Shown here: in pieces, positions 1-11,444 of the stretch
Position numbering within the stretch: position 1 is the stretch's first letter
Layout: each line of letters starts with the position of its first letter
Source of the DNA: Chimonanthus salicifolius
Taxonomy: Eukaryota > Streptophyta > Magnoliopsida > Laurales > Calycanthaceae
Direction: 5' to 3'
DNA: 64,000 nt
Assembly: GCA_013350335.1 (NCBI GenBank)
Contig: CM023536.1
Location: 39,874,314-39,938,313 of the forward strand
Program-made: the position numbers and the translations under genes
The notes under the pieces: model-generated
The model's database searches: none
Seen by the model: only the letters and a program-made list of their open reading frames with translations
Told to the model about the DNA's origin: nothing

Positions 1-1474
1 TGCTCGGAATTTCTGAACAATTCGGGACATCCGAGGAGTCTCGGAATGTCAAGGTCAGATCAGCAGAAACAAAGAGTTCAACAGTTAATCTTTGTTCCTT
101 CGGAACCTCAAACTAGAGTTCGGAGCTTCCGAAGTATTACCTTCGGACCTTCCGAAGGCCGATTCTTGGAACTTCCAAGAGTCGTCTTCTTCTTCTGTCA
201 CCTGCAACAGAGCAGTGACGGGCGTGACAGTGTAAAATACGAATCCAGAAACAATGGATTTTCTAAATCGTTTTTCTCATCCTTCTGGTCAGATGGACTC
301 TTCAGTGAGTTCTCTTCACTTTCAAAATCAATTGGACCATTCATACTAATAAAAAACATCAGATTAAAAAGGAAAAACCAGTAAAACATAAGAAAATTCA
401 TGTTTTCCACTAAACTTCAAATCTGATTTTAGGATTCAAAACTTAGCCAAAATGACTTCCATTTGATTCTAAATTGACTAGAATTTAAAAACAAAGACAA
501 TGGTTACCATCACTTTTGTTCCTGCATTAAAAATCAGCAACTAGAAAAATCTTCCACTTAAGCTAACGGTAAAAATAGACAGAGTAAAACAATTGTTTTT
601 CTCTTGAGAATTCAGTGAAGAATTCATCTGGGAGTGACCTGAATTTATAGGAAATGGGAAGTAGGTAGTAGGCTTCATGTACGGACCAGGTAGTGACCAC
701 ATCACTTTGCAAGCTATCATCGTAGCTTGCATGAGTCGATGCTCATGCACCTGCTACGCAGGTGTTTGCAAATTTTTTATTTTTGTGATTTACTCCTCCA
801 TTTTCTTTATTTGCATTTTAACCCTTTTTCATTAAATTTCAAAATTTAGCTAATAAATTATTTATTTAATGTAATCTATCTTAACCAAAATGTTGGGTTT
901 TAAAGTCTAAAGGTACTATAAAATTTTGGAGATTTATATTTCATCAGAATTAATTGATTTAAACAAAATTCATGTTTTTAATACTATTCACTTAACTTAA
1001 TTTGTATTTATTTTAGGAGTTTAAAGTCTCTATTTTCAAAACCTGGAAATATAAAACAATGAACCAAAATAAAATCTAACTATACATATTTTTCTTGAAT
1101 TTTTTCTAATTTCTAAAATTATTTAAAATAATCGTTTCCTAGCTTTCAGGACCTTTTTCGGGTAATTTTTAATAACAGTTTTCTGAAATAATGAAATAAA
1201 AATACTTATAAATTTCAGAATCTAAATCCCTAATAAAAAAATCAATATCACTCAAATAATAATAAATAAACAATTATTCAAATAATAAATACACTGTTAA
1301 TGGTAAATTACTATTTTGCCCCTCTAACTTAAATGAGTTGGATCAATGAGCTATCGAGCTCTAATTGGGTCAATTATAGATTTTTCACAAATCTCTCACT
1401 GTAATTTATGGGATTAATAGGTTAAATCACAATTTATCATATTATTTAGGCCTAATTCAAGTCAGGGTATTATA
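1..1474 (-). mobile_element. Minus-strand long LTR (Ty3/gypsy type), cut by the window edge
   Basis: Bases about 1300-1474 match, in the same orientation, the 5' end of the minus-strand LTR that ends at 39533: the phrases gagttggatcaatgagctac and tcagggtatta recur in order. Read on the minus strand the LTR starts TATAATACCC, a one-base variant of the TGTAATACCC start of its relatives. A TATA-like box (ctataaattc, minus) lies at 641-650 and a donor-like AAGTGATG/GTAACC near 507. The first 200 bases carry repeated TTCCGAAG/TTCGGA motifs like those at 34350-34730. The internal region, if any, and the 3' end lie outside the window, so a solo LTR cannot be told from a full element. Confidence 0.7.
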
Positions 1475-1628
1475 GTTTGGCATCGTTGGTTACTTGCAGA
1501 CATGAGTCTCTCTTTCTGCTCCTACTCCTAATTGTGATAATAAGAGTGCTATTCAAATTGTATATAAATCAGTTTTTCATAAGCGCACTAAGCATATTGG
1601 GATTGACTGCCACTTTGTGATACATCAC
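1475..1628 (+). pseudogene. Ty1/copia RNase H fragment
   Basis: Starting directly at the LTR boundary the sequence reads VWHRWLLADM, then after a frameshift VSLSAPTPN-CDNKSAIQI, and ends with KHIGIDCHFVIHH. This is the well-known C-terminal copia RNase H signature. Only about 50 codons remain, with one frame change and a stop between the two blocks. The left side is cut off by the minus-strand LTR, which evidently inserted into this gene; the rest would lie beyond the window start. The right side is joined directly to a SINE tail. It is a dead relic. Confidence 0.8.
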
Positions 1629-1699
1629 CGCCACGTGGGCTCACCCATGGCGGTTTTAGTAGGACTATGTCTGGATTTCTCACACGTAAATAAAAAAAA
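1629..1699 (+). repeat. SINE 3' end (fragment)
   Basis: The run gggctcacccatggcggttt, the later cacacgtaaat and the A-rich tail match the 3' half of the full SINE at 29238-29409. The tRNA-like head is missing. It begins immediately after the copia RNase H scrap. Confidence 0.7.
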
Positions 1700-2357
1700 A
1701 ATGTATCGAAAAAGTTTGTCCTCTAAATATCTTTTCTTCATAATTACATTACTGAAGTAAGACAAGAAAAAAAAAAAAAAAAGGAAATTAGTCTCATAGA
1801 CCACATATCATGGCTACACTTTTTAATCAGAATATACTAGGCATCAATTTTTAAAAGTTATATGTTGGGTTGAGAATCGATCCAATTTAAAATATGAATT
1901 GATTAATCTAAATCCATTTTTGAAACATGGATTCGTATGTCAAAAATAATTTAAAACTTTTTTTTTTTTAATTTGAGCTGGATTAACATTATGATTTGCA
2001 TTACGTGACCATTTGAGTTATGTCAATTATATCCACATATCCTTTTATATAAGTTTATGTAATGAGTTTTAAGACACAATTCTTTAGAGTGATTATACAT
2101 TGATGATTGAGATTTTTTTATCTGAATACATCTATGTTTGAAAGAGCTTAGCACAATATACATTATATTTAGATTGAATTATTTACTTAATTATTTAAGA
2201 CAACCTGAACTAATTAGATCCAATTAAAATGGACTAAATTATGGACGAATTACAAGAACTCAAAGTTAATATGGAGAGTAGGGTTATTACATCTCCGCCA
2301 AACTTAAAACAAAGAAGATTTCATTTTCTCTCTTTTTTTCATGATTGAGTTGTCTAG
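1700..2357. other. AT-rich intergenic DNA
   Basis: No coding pattern, repeat pair or RNA gene recognised. It contains poly-A and poly-T runs near 1690, 1770 and 1962. Confidence 0.5.
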
Positions 2358-3001
2358 GGCTGAGTTTGGATGGGGGTAAGGGGGTAAAGGGGGATTACCC
2401 CCTTTACTCTTATTTGGTAATGGAGGAGTGAGGGTAAAAATTCAAAATTTTACCCCTCCCTCTTTTTTTGAAAACCCCTTGGAGCAGGGGGTTTTTATGA
2501 AACTCTTGCCCCTCTTTACCCTACTTTATCCCTCTTTGCATCTATGGAGCAAAAAAAATTTAAAATATTTTTTAATTGATAAATATTATTTATTAATTAT
2601 GTTTCATAAAATTTTATTTTTATTTTTTATGTTATATAAATTTAATAAAAATTGTAAATATATTACCCTCCTTACCTCCTCTTTGCACCTATGGAGCAAA
2701 AATATTTTAAAATATTTTTAATTGATGAATATTATTTAATAATTATGTTTTATAAAATTTTATTTTTATTTTTTATTATGTTGAATTTAATAAAAATAAA
2801 TAAATATAATAAAATTGTTAATATATTAAGTTGCCCATTGTTACCAAAAAAGATTTTTTACCTTTAGAATCAGTTCTTACTTTACCACTGAAATTACCAA
2901 ACAAGATAAGGGTAACCCTTGTTCAAGGGTAACCCCTACTCAAAGGTGACCCCTACTCAAGGGTAACCCCTTTAAAATTTACCCCTCATCCAAATGCAAC
3001 G
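2358..3001. mobile_element. MITE-like element with GTTTGGATG terminal inverted repeats
   Basis: The left end reads ctgagtttggatgggggtaa. The right end, ttacccctcatccaaatgca, is its inverted complement. A TAG trinucleotide flanks both ends (2355-2357 and 3002-3004), which would fit a PIF/Harbinger-type 3-bp target duplication. The interior is AT-rich and non-coding, and it holds a direct duplication of about 140 bp (copies starting near 2530 and 2671, both beginning cctctttgca[t/c]ctatggagc). No transposase is present, so it is non-autonomous. Confidence 0.65.
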
Positions 3002-3850
3002 TAGGTCTCTTCAAACACGTGATTAATCCACGAAACATCATACATTAGAAGAAAGATTCTCTTCACATACTTGGCCAATTCAAAATCATAATGACTATGT
3101 TCAATATAGCCCAATGAAACCATTTTACATTTTATCTTTAAAAATAATTAACTTAGAGAATGATTGAGACATTTTTTTGTTTATACAGGTGACACCTTTT
3201 GTTGCTTTATGTAAATGATAAACTGCATTTAATAGAATTCTAATACAAAAGATGATTATATATTTTATAATACACAAACAATTTAATCAGAAAGAGACTT
3301 GGCCGTGTTCCCTAACAGAAAATGTTAATTCAGTCAATTTTCTTTGTAATTTATTAATAAAAGTTATAGATATTCCTTTGATTTGATCAAGGGTGAAAAC
3401 AGTGAAAGTAGGTTCTATCCTCTGATATGACTTAATACAATCATGGAATATTTGGCTCGAGATTGTCCCAATCATATCAACTATTGTTACTTTATATTTA
3501 AATTCCAACTATTATGTAAATATTTATAAATAATTGAAGAATTTGTTTTAAATTTTATATTTCAATTATTTGATTATCATCGTCATCTAAACTATTTATT
3601 TCATTAATCTAGAGTTTGACTTTATATTTGAATTTGACAAATTATTTTCTTATCTAATGACTTATCTCAATTATTTACTTATAAAATTATATATTTAGAG
3701 TTAAATATCATCTAAACAGAGCTTTATTATACACCAGCATCTCTAACAATAAATTGATTGATAATTGAAATCCAATAGACGAAGTGGCGAACACTTAAGT
3801 GGATTGAATTAGATTTACCCCTCATACAATTTTAATTACAATCAATACTT
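3002..3850. other. Intergenic, AT-rich
   Basis: No gene or repeat recognised. It is the presumed upstream region of the gene starting at 3988. Confidence 0.5.
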
Positions 3851-3857
3851 CAATAGC

Positions 3858-3866
3858 ATAAATATA
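3858..3866 (+). promoter_or_regulatory. Candidate TATA box
   Basis: ataaatata is followed about 30 bases later by a pyrimidine-rich stretch (ccctcttcgtcctgttc), a usual plant transcription start setting. It lies about 125 bases before the proposed start codon at 3988. Confidence 0.45.
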
Positions 3867-3987
3867 GAGAGAGTCCCTCTTCGTCCTGTTCTATTTCGTG
3901 ATTTTCCCTGTCTTGATTTTTCCTTCAATTTCTCTTCAATACCCGCACCAGAAAAGCCATCATCTCCTCTATTACTTCACACATCAA

Positions 3988-5292
3988 ATGAAAATTCTAG
4001 GGTCTTTATTCAATCCTTCATCTTCTTTTTCTCCTTCTCTTTCTCCCTCTTCTTCTTCATTTGCTTCTTCTCCATTGAATTCTGCATCATCCAATGATCG
4101 AAATACCCGTTGCGAAGGTCTCGATCTCCTTGTAAAAGCAGTGCAACATATTGCTGGAACTGTCGTTTTGGACGTCCCTTTAATGCAGAAGAAGGTACTG
4201 AAGAAAGGGAAGAGAGCTTTCAGATACAGGAAAACAGTCAAAAGCGAAATTGAGAAGGAACAGAGAGATGAAAAGACTGCAGAAGAGAAGAAAGATATTG
4301 CAATTGAGGTATTTTCGAAGCGAATACGGAGAAAGAGGACGCTGGCCTTGCCTTCCAAGTTCCAAGATTCAGTTCTCCAGCCATGGAAGCGCCGAACCCG
4401 TCGTCCCCAATCAATTCAGATTGATGGAGGTTTGGCTTCTTGATGCTTTCTTGAGTTGGGTTTTCTTTCTTGGGTCTGAATTCTTCTTCTTTCTGCTCAA
4501 GATGATGCAAAGATGGCTGTTTTGAGTAAGCAATCTTTGTTGGGTTTTCTTCCATTTTGTCTCATACAACAGAAAAGGAATCCGTCGAGTTTTATTGGTC
4601 TTTTCTTATTTGAGTCAGATCCTTACTATCACATTTGGGTCTTTTGACATCGATGAAAGGGTTGTTTGCTCTTCACATGCTTAAAAGTGAGATAGAGAAT
4701 AGAGTAATTGATGTGATGTTCAATCAAATATACGGTTCACATTTAAATTCTAGAACTGATATTATATGAGTAATGGGCCTTTCTGAAGAAATTTTCGATG
4801 TTAGGTTCATGCTTCCCTTACTCTTCACCAAGAAATTCAGTTTGCTGTTATTCCTAAAGGAGACTTGTTTGAAAGAGGTGGATTAATTAATTGGTCGACT
4901 CAGATTTCAATAGCTATTGTTTTTCCATTTCTTGAACAATGAGTTTAGTCGTATGACACCACCCCTTTACTTAATGGCTTCTCCTCGTCTGAATACATTT
5001 TCTCTGTTGGTGAGCTTTGTTATTGGGTAGAAACTGAAATTCAGATTAGTATTTTATTCTCTTTTTTTCAGTGGAAATCAGTAGTTTTATGAGTAGTAGT
5101 ATTGCTGGTATTAGATTGCTGTTCAACTCAGGACTAAGGAAGATCGATCCTGTTTCCAATTGGTTTCTTTCATTATTTTGCTTGGGATTAGGGAGGGAAG
5201 ACACAGAATTGGTACCAAAGGAGTGCGTGCATAGGTGCATTGTTGATCCTCTCAGCAGAATTCATTTATGTAGAATCAAGATTGGGAAGTAA
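3988..5292 (+). CDS. Small basic plant protein of unknown function, probable two-exon gene
   Basis: I do not recognise a named family. Exon 1 (3988-4429) encodes a Ser/Pro-rich N-terminus, then CEGLDLLVKAVQHI, a long Lys/Glu/Arg-rich stretch, an NLS-like KRIRRKR and the segment LPSKFQDSVLQPWKRR, which reads like a conserved plant motif. This suggests a nuclear or nucleic-acid-associated protein, but only as inference. A donor GATGGAG/GTTTGG at 4430 and an acceptor ctttttttcag/TGG at 5071 join exon 1 in phase to an open stretch of 73 codons (5072-5292), giving 220 aa. Without splicing the frame stops at 4441-4443, giving 151 aa. The start codon was chosen because the upstream in-frame codons lie in pyrimidine-rich, UTR-like sequence. 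Exon 2 is the less certain part and could be 3' UTR. Confidence 0.5.
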
Positions 5293-6548
5293 AATACTGA
5301 AAAAATTTAGCCACATTTGATGAACTCTGTCCATATAAGTATTCTGATTGAGTGGAACCTGAATCATTTATAACTGAGAGTGCTAAAAAAAATCATCAAC
5401 GAGTCACAGTAGCCATTTGGTGGGTATTCAATAGGAAGAAGACACTCAAGTTTTATAGCTTAAGAAGATTTTTTCCAGCACCTGATCATGTTTTGATCTG
5501 AATTCTGCCGTCTGTGATGGGATCAAATATCTAGTTTAAAACATTCCCATTGTACTATGGAATTAGAAAAGCTCTATTCCAGGGACCGTCATTGGATTGA
5601 AGTTATTGGTTTAGATATTTTAATGTAAAAACTGCATGGTAATGCAAAAAATAGAGGTAGTTTGCTATAGAAATCCATTTGTCGTCGGAATGTTATTGCC
5701 AATTGGCTACATAGGGAAACTATATCAACTTCTTTGTTGATTACTTAAGGCAGAATACTTAAACAAGTGGTTGGAAACTCATTAGAGTACTGAAATTTTG
5801 TCTCATAGCTTTTCAACTCAATTTACACTTAATTGATTCTTTAACTTGTTTCAAGTCCCCATCGAATGTTAATACTAATCTGAGTTTTAGAAGCTCGTAG
5901 TTATAGTAGCAGGCCTCCTAAAGTTGAGTTTACCAGAGCCTATTATCAAGAAAAGCTACTGGTTTTGGATTGCTCTCTAAATCAAAAGCAATGCCTTATT
6001 GTATCAATTGTTTTAAAGAGTTAGGTTAATTTCACATTATTTCTTTCCTCCAGTGATGATGTTAATTTTCTTTACAAAGATCATTGTTTTATACTCAGAC
6101 GTTTGTTCTGTGGATCTCTCCACAAGGTTAAGCAAGAAACTAAATATCACTCTGCAAGTATTTCCATCAAATGATACCAGTCTTCTCTAGTCCTCCTCCT
6201 TTTTGAATAAATCTTATCTTTTACTTGATATGGTTTAACTGCATTTAATGCCTGAGCATTATAGCTAATCTCTTAAATTTCATTTATGGACAATGTTGCA
6301 CATACCATTTCTCTTCATGTTTGGATGTATGCTAATATTCATGGCCCAAATCAGCACTTTTTTTCTATGACCGAGGTGTCCAGGCCTCTTAGAGCACTTG
6401 ACTAATCCTCGGGACATGCACAAACCTCCCTTTAGATTCCCAAGTCAACACTTTTTCTGTGCCAAAATGTTTCCCGTGCCGTAATTCCACTGCAAAGTAC
6501 AGACAGTAGGCAGTCATGTTCTCCCTATACCTTCTAATTGCGTGTAGA
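5293..6548. other. 3' flank of the basic-protein gene, intergenic
   Basis: Moderately AT-rich, low in repeats. No coding exon recognised apart from the dispersed repeat at 6369-6440. Part may be 3' UTR. Confidence 0.4.
6369..6440 (+). repeat. Dispersed repeat, copy 1 of 3
   Basis: The pattern aggtgtccaggcctcttaga followed by gcacttgactaatcctcggg and gcacaaacctcc recurs, diverged, at 13777-13845 and 15265-15345. It resembles a SINE-derived intergenic repeat, but the class is not certain. Confidence 0.4.
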
Positions 6549-6868
6549 GACTGTTTGGTGCTATGGAATTCTTAGATGGAACAGTTATCTTGTGGAACTT
6601 ACAGATTGCCCAGAGAATTCCCTGTTTGGTGAAGCTTGAATAGAATGGAAATTATGATATCCCAGAGAATTCCAATTCTGAAGGATTTATAAATTCTCAT
6701 GTGGAAGTATTAAATTGGGTTTTGGAATTTGAAATCCTGAATCACTTGTGCAATTTTTAGACTCCACCAACATGACATAAATTCTTCAAATTTGAGAATC
6801 AGTAAAATCTACTAACTTTGATTTTGAGGAAATTATGAATTCACACAGATTTTCTACCAACAGGCCTT
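6549..6868. mobile_element. MITE-like element with CTGTTTGGT termini
   Basis: The left end reads gactgtttggtgctatggaa and the right end accaacaggcc after gaattcacacag. These are inverted imperfect repeats (CTGTTTGGT / ACCAACAG) with GAATTC-type sub-repeats inside. Non-coding, no transposase. The target duplication is unclear. Confidence 0.4.
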
Positions 6869-9504
6869 AATCAACCCAACCCGTTCTTATTAAATGCCCT
6901 TGCAGTTTGTCTACTTGGATTCTGAATTGACACATATTAAGTTTCTTGTGTATGTTAATTCCAGTACAATCTAATTTAAACTACCATGTGTGGGGGAGTT
7001 CCCTAGTAATCTAATCAAAAGATGTATTGGCTTTTCTTGATTGATAGTAGAGTTCTAATGCTGATCTTAACAATAGCGATGAACCTTAATGATCAATTTC
7101 ATCTCAAAATGTACAAAAATAAAAGGAGATGGAAAAACATTTTTGAGTCACTAATAGAATGGTTAAGGACCACTTTGCTAGAAACTTTGAAATATATACA
7201 TATATAGCCAAAACTCTAATAAACCGGAGTGCAGCCAACACAAAATAGCAAAATACTTGAAAAGTTATCTTGAACATGATAGCACCCATATGATGTATAT
7301 GACATGGACACTTACCATTGGTCCAAAAATGAAGCATGAGTTCTTTTAACTACACCCTAAGTATATTGGATTATATATATAACAACGATTCTCTGTAAAC
7401 TAATTTTCATATGACTTTCATGAGAATGGCCAATGTGTCATCTGGATCCACATAGATGGATAGGTTTGAGATGTCTTAGTTTGTATATGATACCTATAAA
7501 ATTTCATCCTGATTGGTTAAACAAAGTCATATTCTTTAAGGTCTTTAAATTTCACATTTATTTAATGGTGAAAATTCACCATATTAGATCAATGGGCTTT
7601 AAAAGTTAAATTGGTGTCAAATTGGATATGGGTGTAATCCACATAGAGTTAAGTGGGTGTGAGGGAGAGCTTGGATCCATTAAATTTACTTTGAGCTCCA
7701 CAAACCAAAGTCCTTATGCGCTTCTCATGGGAACTAATCATATATCCGATGTCTTAAAGTCGACTTGTGAATCAAACCATCTTAAGGACAGGTTGGGTTG
7801 GATAAAGTTGAACGGAGGTTTGGTTCAACTATACTCAAACTTGGTTAAACTCATGACATCAACATGATATTATATATAATATTAATTAATTAATTGATAA
7901 TAAATAAGTTAAAAATATAATCATATGTAAAGAACTATAAAGATATAAAATTCAAATACAAAATATATTAAATATAAAAAGTAAATAACCATGTTTACAT
8001 AAAAGTGTCTTCTTTATACTAATTATTGTAAATAACAAAATAGTCTAACAATGTACCATAACAAGTCAAAACCTTTTGGTTTTGAGAGTCAACTGCTCAG
8101 CCTTTTTTTTTTCCTCAGGAGATCGCTTTTAGTAAAGATCAAAGATTGAATTGAGTTGAACCACTTTAAATGGTGGGATTTTAAAATACTAGTATTACGA
8201 TACACACTTAAGTGTGGGGCCTACTAAATTGAATGATGACGGGCCCATAAAAAATCATTTACATTAATCGATCAAACTATATTTTTAAGATATCAAATTT
8301 TGGTCATTTAAAATTATTTTTAATATCTAAACTTTATGGTTTTTAAAAGCATAACTTAATCCATTTGATCAAAGTGATTTTTTATGAGTCAAATATTGAA
8401 GAAATTACCTCTTCGATAAATCCTCTCTCTCTTTAGGTAGGCCTCACGTCTTATAGTGACGTGGTGATACCCATATGGACCAATGCACATTTCCTCGTCT
8501 TATTTTCCAAATTTTAGAATTCATTCACTCTGTGTTTCGTAGAGTTGGAAATTCCATAACTTAAACGCGTTTGAGAACTGGCAAACTCATTCAATGGAGT
8601 TTTGTGAGGTTTCGAAGCTCCCAATTAGTCTCCTATTTTTATTAATTGAATTTCAAAATAAGTCCTCTGAATTTATATTTTATTAAAATAGTAAAAAAAA
8701 TTATATGTCATGATACTCCGCACTAAAATCAAGCCGAGGACCAGAAGGTTGGCCTAGAATCCTAACACAAGCCAGCCCATCAACTTTTGATTGAACTTGT
8801 ACTAGAACTAAAACCGATTAGGGCTAAAGCTTTAGAAAACAAATGGTAAATTTTGAAACATGGTATCATGTAAGAAATTAGATCTCACTATGATTAACCT
8901 AGAATTTTGGAGTATCTAAAACTTAAAAGATGGAATTAAAATTGTTGTTGGCCATCTCATCTAAATGCATTAAAAATAATATTATCTCATTTTTTTTATA
9001 AAACTGATGGTCAAAATTGCAAATAAAAACACACTTTTCTACAAACCTTCAATAAAATAAAATTTAGATTTTGTTTGTACAAATCAGATAAGTAATTCAA
9101 ATCTTAGAATCTCCACTTTACCAACTTTGCTAAAGTTGAATAACCACGGTCCCTTCATGTCTGATAGACAAAAGGGTATCGTAAAGGCAGCCAAAGACTA
9201 CTTCCGTCATTGTGAACAAGAAAACTTGTCCTAATCACAAGGAGATATGTGATAGCTTAGAGTCTCAGATGTTCTCTCTTCTAAAACGATCATATATACT
9301 ATCTTAATTATGATTTATAAAAAACGGCGAGTGAAAATACAAAATTTTCCTCAGAGTCAGTACATCTCTGATGAAGAAGATACAGCTCGACCCACGAACA
9401 AATCGACATAGTACATCTCTCATAATCAGGCTCCACATAACCTAACAGCATCCCAATAAAAAATTAACGGCAACTTTTATAAAAGTCTACAATACGGCTG
9501 AAGG
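6869..9504. other. Intergenic DNA, nothing recognised
   Basis: AT-rich with scattered short open frames lacking any protein family pattern. There is no convincing splice structure, RNA gene or repeat pair. Confidence 0.45.
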
Positions 9505-9862
9505 GGATAGCAAGAAAGGAAGCTGCTTTGGGCCTTCAACTTGAGAAGGCCCAAAATTTAGAACTCTCCTTTTTATTTTATTGAATAAAAAGGTATTTTA
9601 TTCATGTTTGTATAGGTTTTTGTATATTTAATTGTTAATCTTTAGTAAAACTTGATATAAAATTTTAATTAGTAATTTTACAGTTCAAAAAGCAAAAAAA
9701 AAAAGAAAATTGGATAAATTCCTTTTATTATATATAATTAAAATTTTAATTAAATATTACTTATAGTAATATGTTAAATACCAAGAAGGCTTCATTTAAA
9801 AAATTTGCTTTAGGCTTCAACTTGTATCAAGCTGGCCCCAGAAACATTGAAGTCAAAGGCCC
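9505..9862. mobile_element. Degenerate MITE-like element with GGCCC/GGGCC ends
   Basis: An AT-rich core is bounded by gggccttcaacttgagaagg on the left and cttcaacttgtatcaagctg then gccccag on the right. This fits the plant non-autonomous elements whose ends read as variations of 'GGGCC...GCTTTAGGC'. Ends are eroded and no target duplication was identified. Confidence 0.3.
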
Positions 9863-9984
9863 TCTTATGTGATTTGTGGCATGCAGGAATCGATGAGTGA
9901 GAGGTTGAATACCTTTGATGCAAATAGTTGGAATCAGTACTTCTCTCTTATTCTCTCCTTTTCATTTCAGTAAAATAAATTTTA

Positions 9985-10066
9985 CTCCCTCTGTCTCATT
10001 TTAGTTGTCACATTTTAAAATTTTAAATTTTTTAAGTGCTCTCAAAAGGATTATGAACTTCTCTGC
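9985..10066 (+). mobile_element. Stowaway-like MITE, truncated copy
   Basis: It starts TA/CTCCCTCTGTCTCATTTTAG and matches the first 80 bases of the complete element at 10329-10503. It breaks off where the CGGCCGAT repeat begins. Confidence 0.65.
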
Positions 10067-10328
10067 AATGTAAATATCGGCCGATACGACCGATATTTTG
10101 AATATCGGCCGATATCTGGGCCGATATAGGTCCGATTCCGGCCGAGATATCAACCCGGGCCCACCACCATTTTGTTTTTTTTTTTAAAGACCGATATCAA
10201 TCACATTGGACCGATCTATATCGGCCATATCGGCCGAGAAATAGTGTGTACGGCCGATACAATACGTATTGGCCGATATAATGCGGTACTTAAAAATCAA
10301 TATATATCGGACGATATCTTTACCCCTA
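10067..10328. repeat. CGGCCGATAT-rich dispersed repeat, copy A
   Basis: Dense with CGGCCGATAT and its partial inversions. The fixed order is: cgaccgatatt, then gggcccaccaccatttt with a poly-T, then tatatcggccatatcggccg, then caatacgtat. The same order is seen at 47330-47720, and a scrap lies at 12701-12800. Non-coding and palindrome-rich. Copies differ from one another by point changes, so it is interspersed rather than tandem. Confidence 0.65.
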
Positions 10329-10503
10329 CTTCCTCTGTATCTTTTTAGTTGTCACATTTTAAAATTTTGAATTTTTTAAGGGCTCTCGAAAGGCTTATGA
10401 GCTTTTCTACAACATCCTATAACTCTTCCAAAATACATGTGAGATAACTATTTTGGGACAGTCCTAAAATGCATACGAGACAACTAAATTAGGAAAGAGA
10501 GAG
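10329..10503 (+). mobile_element. Stowaway-like MITE, complete copy (175 bp)
   Basis: Flanked by TA on both sides (10327-10328 and 10504-10505). The left end CTTCCTCTGTATCTTTTTAG pairs with the right end, which reads CTCTCTCTTTCCTAATTTAG on the other strand. Related to the copies at 9985-10066 and 21820-22008. Mobilised in trans by a Tc1/mariner-type transposase, as known for the family. Confidence 0.7.
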
Positions 10504-10695
10504 TATTAAGGATACGGCGGTTTGACACTAAGATAATTAAGTAGATACAAGTACGTGAATTTCCAAAATTTTAAATGATGATGCACCCTCTACAAGTTTC
10601 ACAAACAAAAATCTTGGACAAGAATATTGGAAACGCAAGAAATTAAAGGTAAAGTATGAATTCCCATAACTGGAAGTGGGAATTTTATTTGAAAA

Positions 10696-10831
10696 GATGA
10701 ACTTGTCTGCAATGAAGCATTGGAAATTTATGAAAAATCATCTGCAAAAGTTTCTCATTTGCATGATAATGTAAACGTGACTGTGGAAGAGCACAATAAA
10801 ATGATTAAAGAATTATTTGATGTTGTGAAAG
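10696..10831 (+). pseudogene. Orphan exon-like coding stretch, family not recognised
   Basis: Between an acceptor-like gaaaag and a good donor AAAG/GTACGT, one frame is open and protein-like. It reads NEALEIYEKSSAKV, then SHLHDNVNVTVEEHNKMI, then KELFDVVK, with heptad-like charge spacing that suggests a helical segment. I cannot name the family. No partner exon was found within several kb on either side, so it is more likely a captured or stranded gene fragment than a working gene. Confidence 0.3.
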
Positions 10832-11444
10832 GTACGTGTTTGATTGTGTGGAGCTTGATTATCAAATATCTATTAGTCAAGTTGTGGCTCGAGCTCCACA
10901 TTGAGCTCACAGGGGGTTAAAGGGGGACAATTATTTAATTTTACTTAGCACATGTGTAAACCCTAATCAAGACAGTATATAATGTCTCTTTTCGTAAGAG
11001 AAGGAAGAAGAGCAAAAAATAAAGGTCGGTTGTCTGTTTTTCATTTTATTGTCTTTGAATATAGTAGATCTTGTTTGAATTTATGAACGTACTAAAAGGA
11101 AATTATGTAAAATCTCTGTTTTTTTATATGTTTGATCTGTGATTTGTTTTTCTGTAAAGTATTTGTACGCTTCTTTTCTCAACAATATGAGAAATATGTT
11201 TCATATTATTTTCTTCACTTGTAAAGGATTTAATTTTGGTCCCTCAGGGTAATGGTCCATATCACTCAACCATGAATGCAAGAAATTGGAGTGCGTACAG
11301 TAAACGATCAGAACATATCCTAATGTAATTCCTGTTTGGCAGAGTGGTAGACTCCACCATTCTCATTTCAAATTATTAATGATGGGAAGTCTTGAATCAG
11401 TTTAGTTGTAGAGATAGAATTCCATGAAACCAGTTGACCTCACC
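10832..11444. other. Intergenic DNA, nothing recognised
   Basis: A TATA-like gtatataatg near 10974 is followed by purine-rich sequence, but no gene follows it. Confidence 0.4.

Noticed and set aside
3984..4555. Minus-strand open frames of 61-124 codons
   Set aside because: They are antisense shadows of the basic-protein exon, made of Glu/Lys-rich mirror composition.
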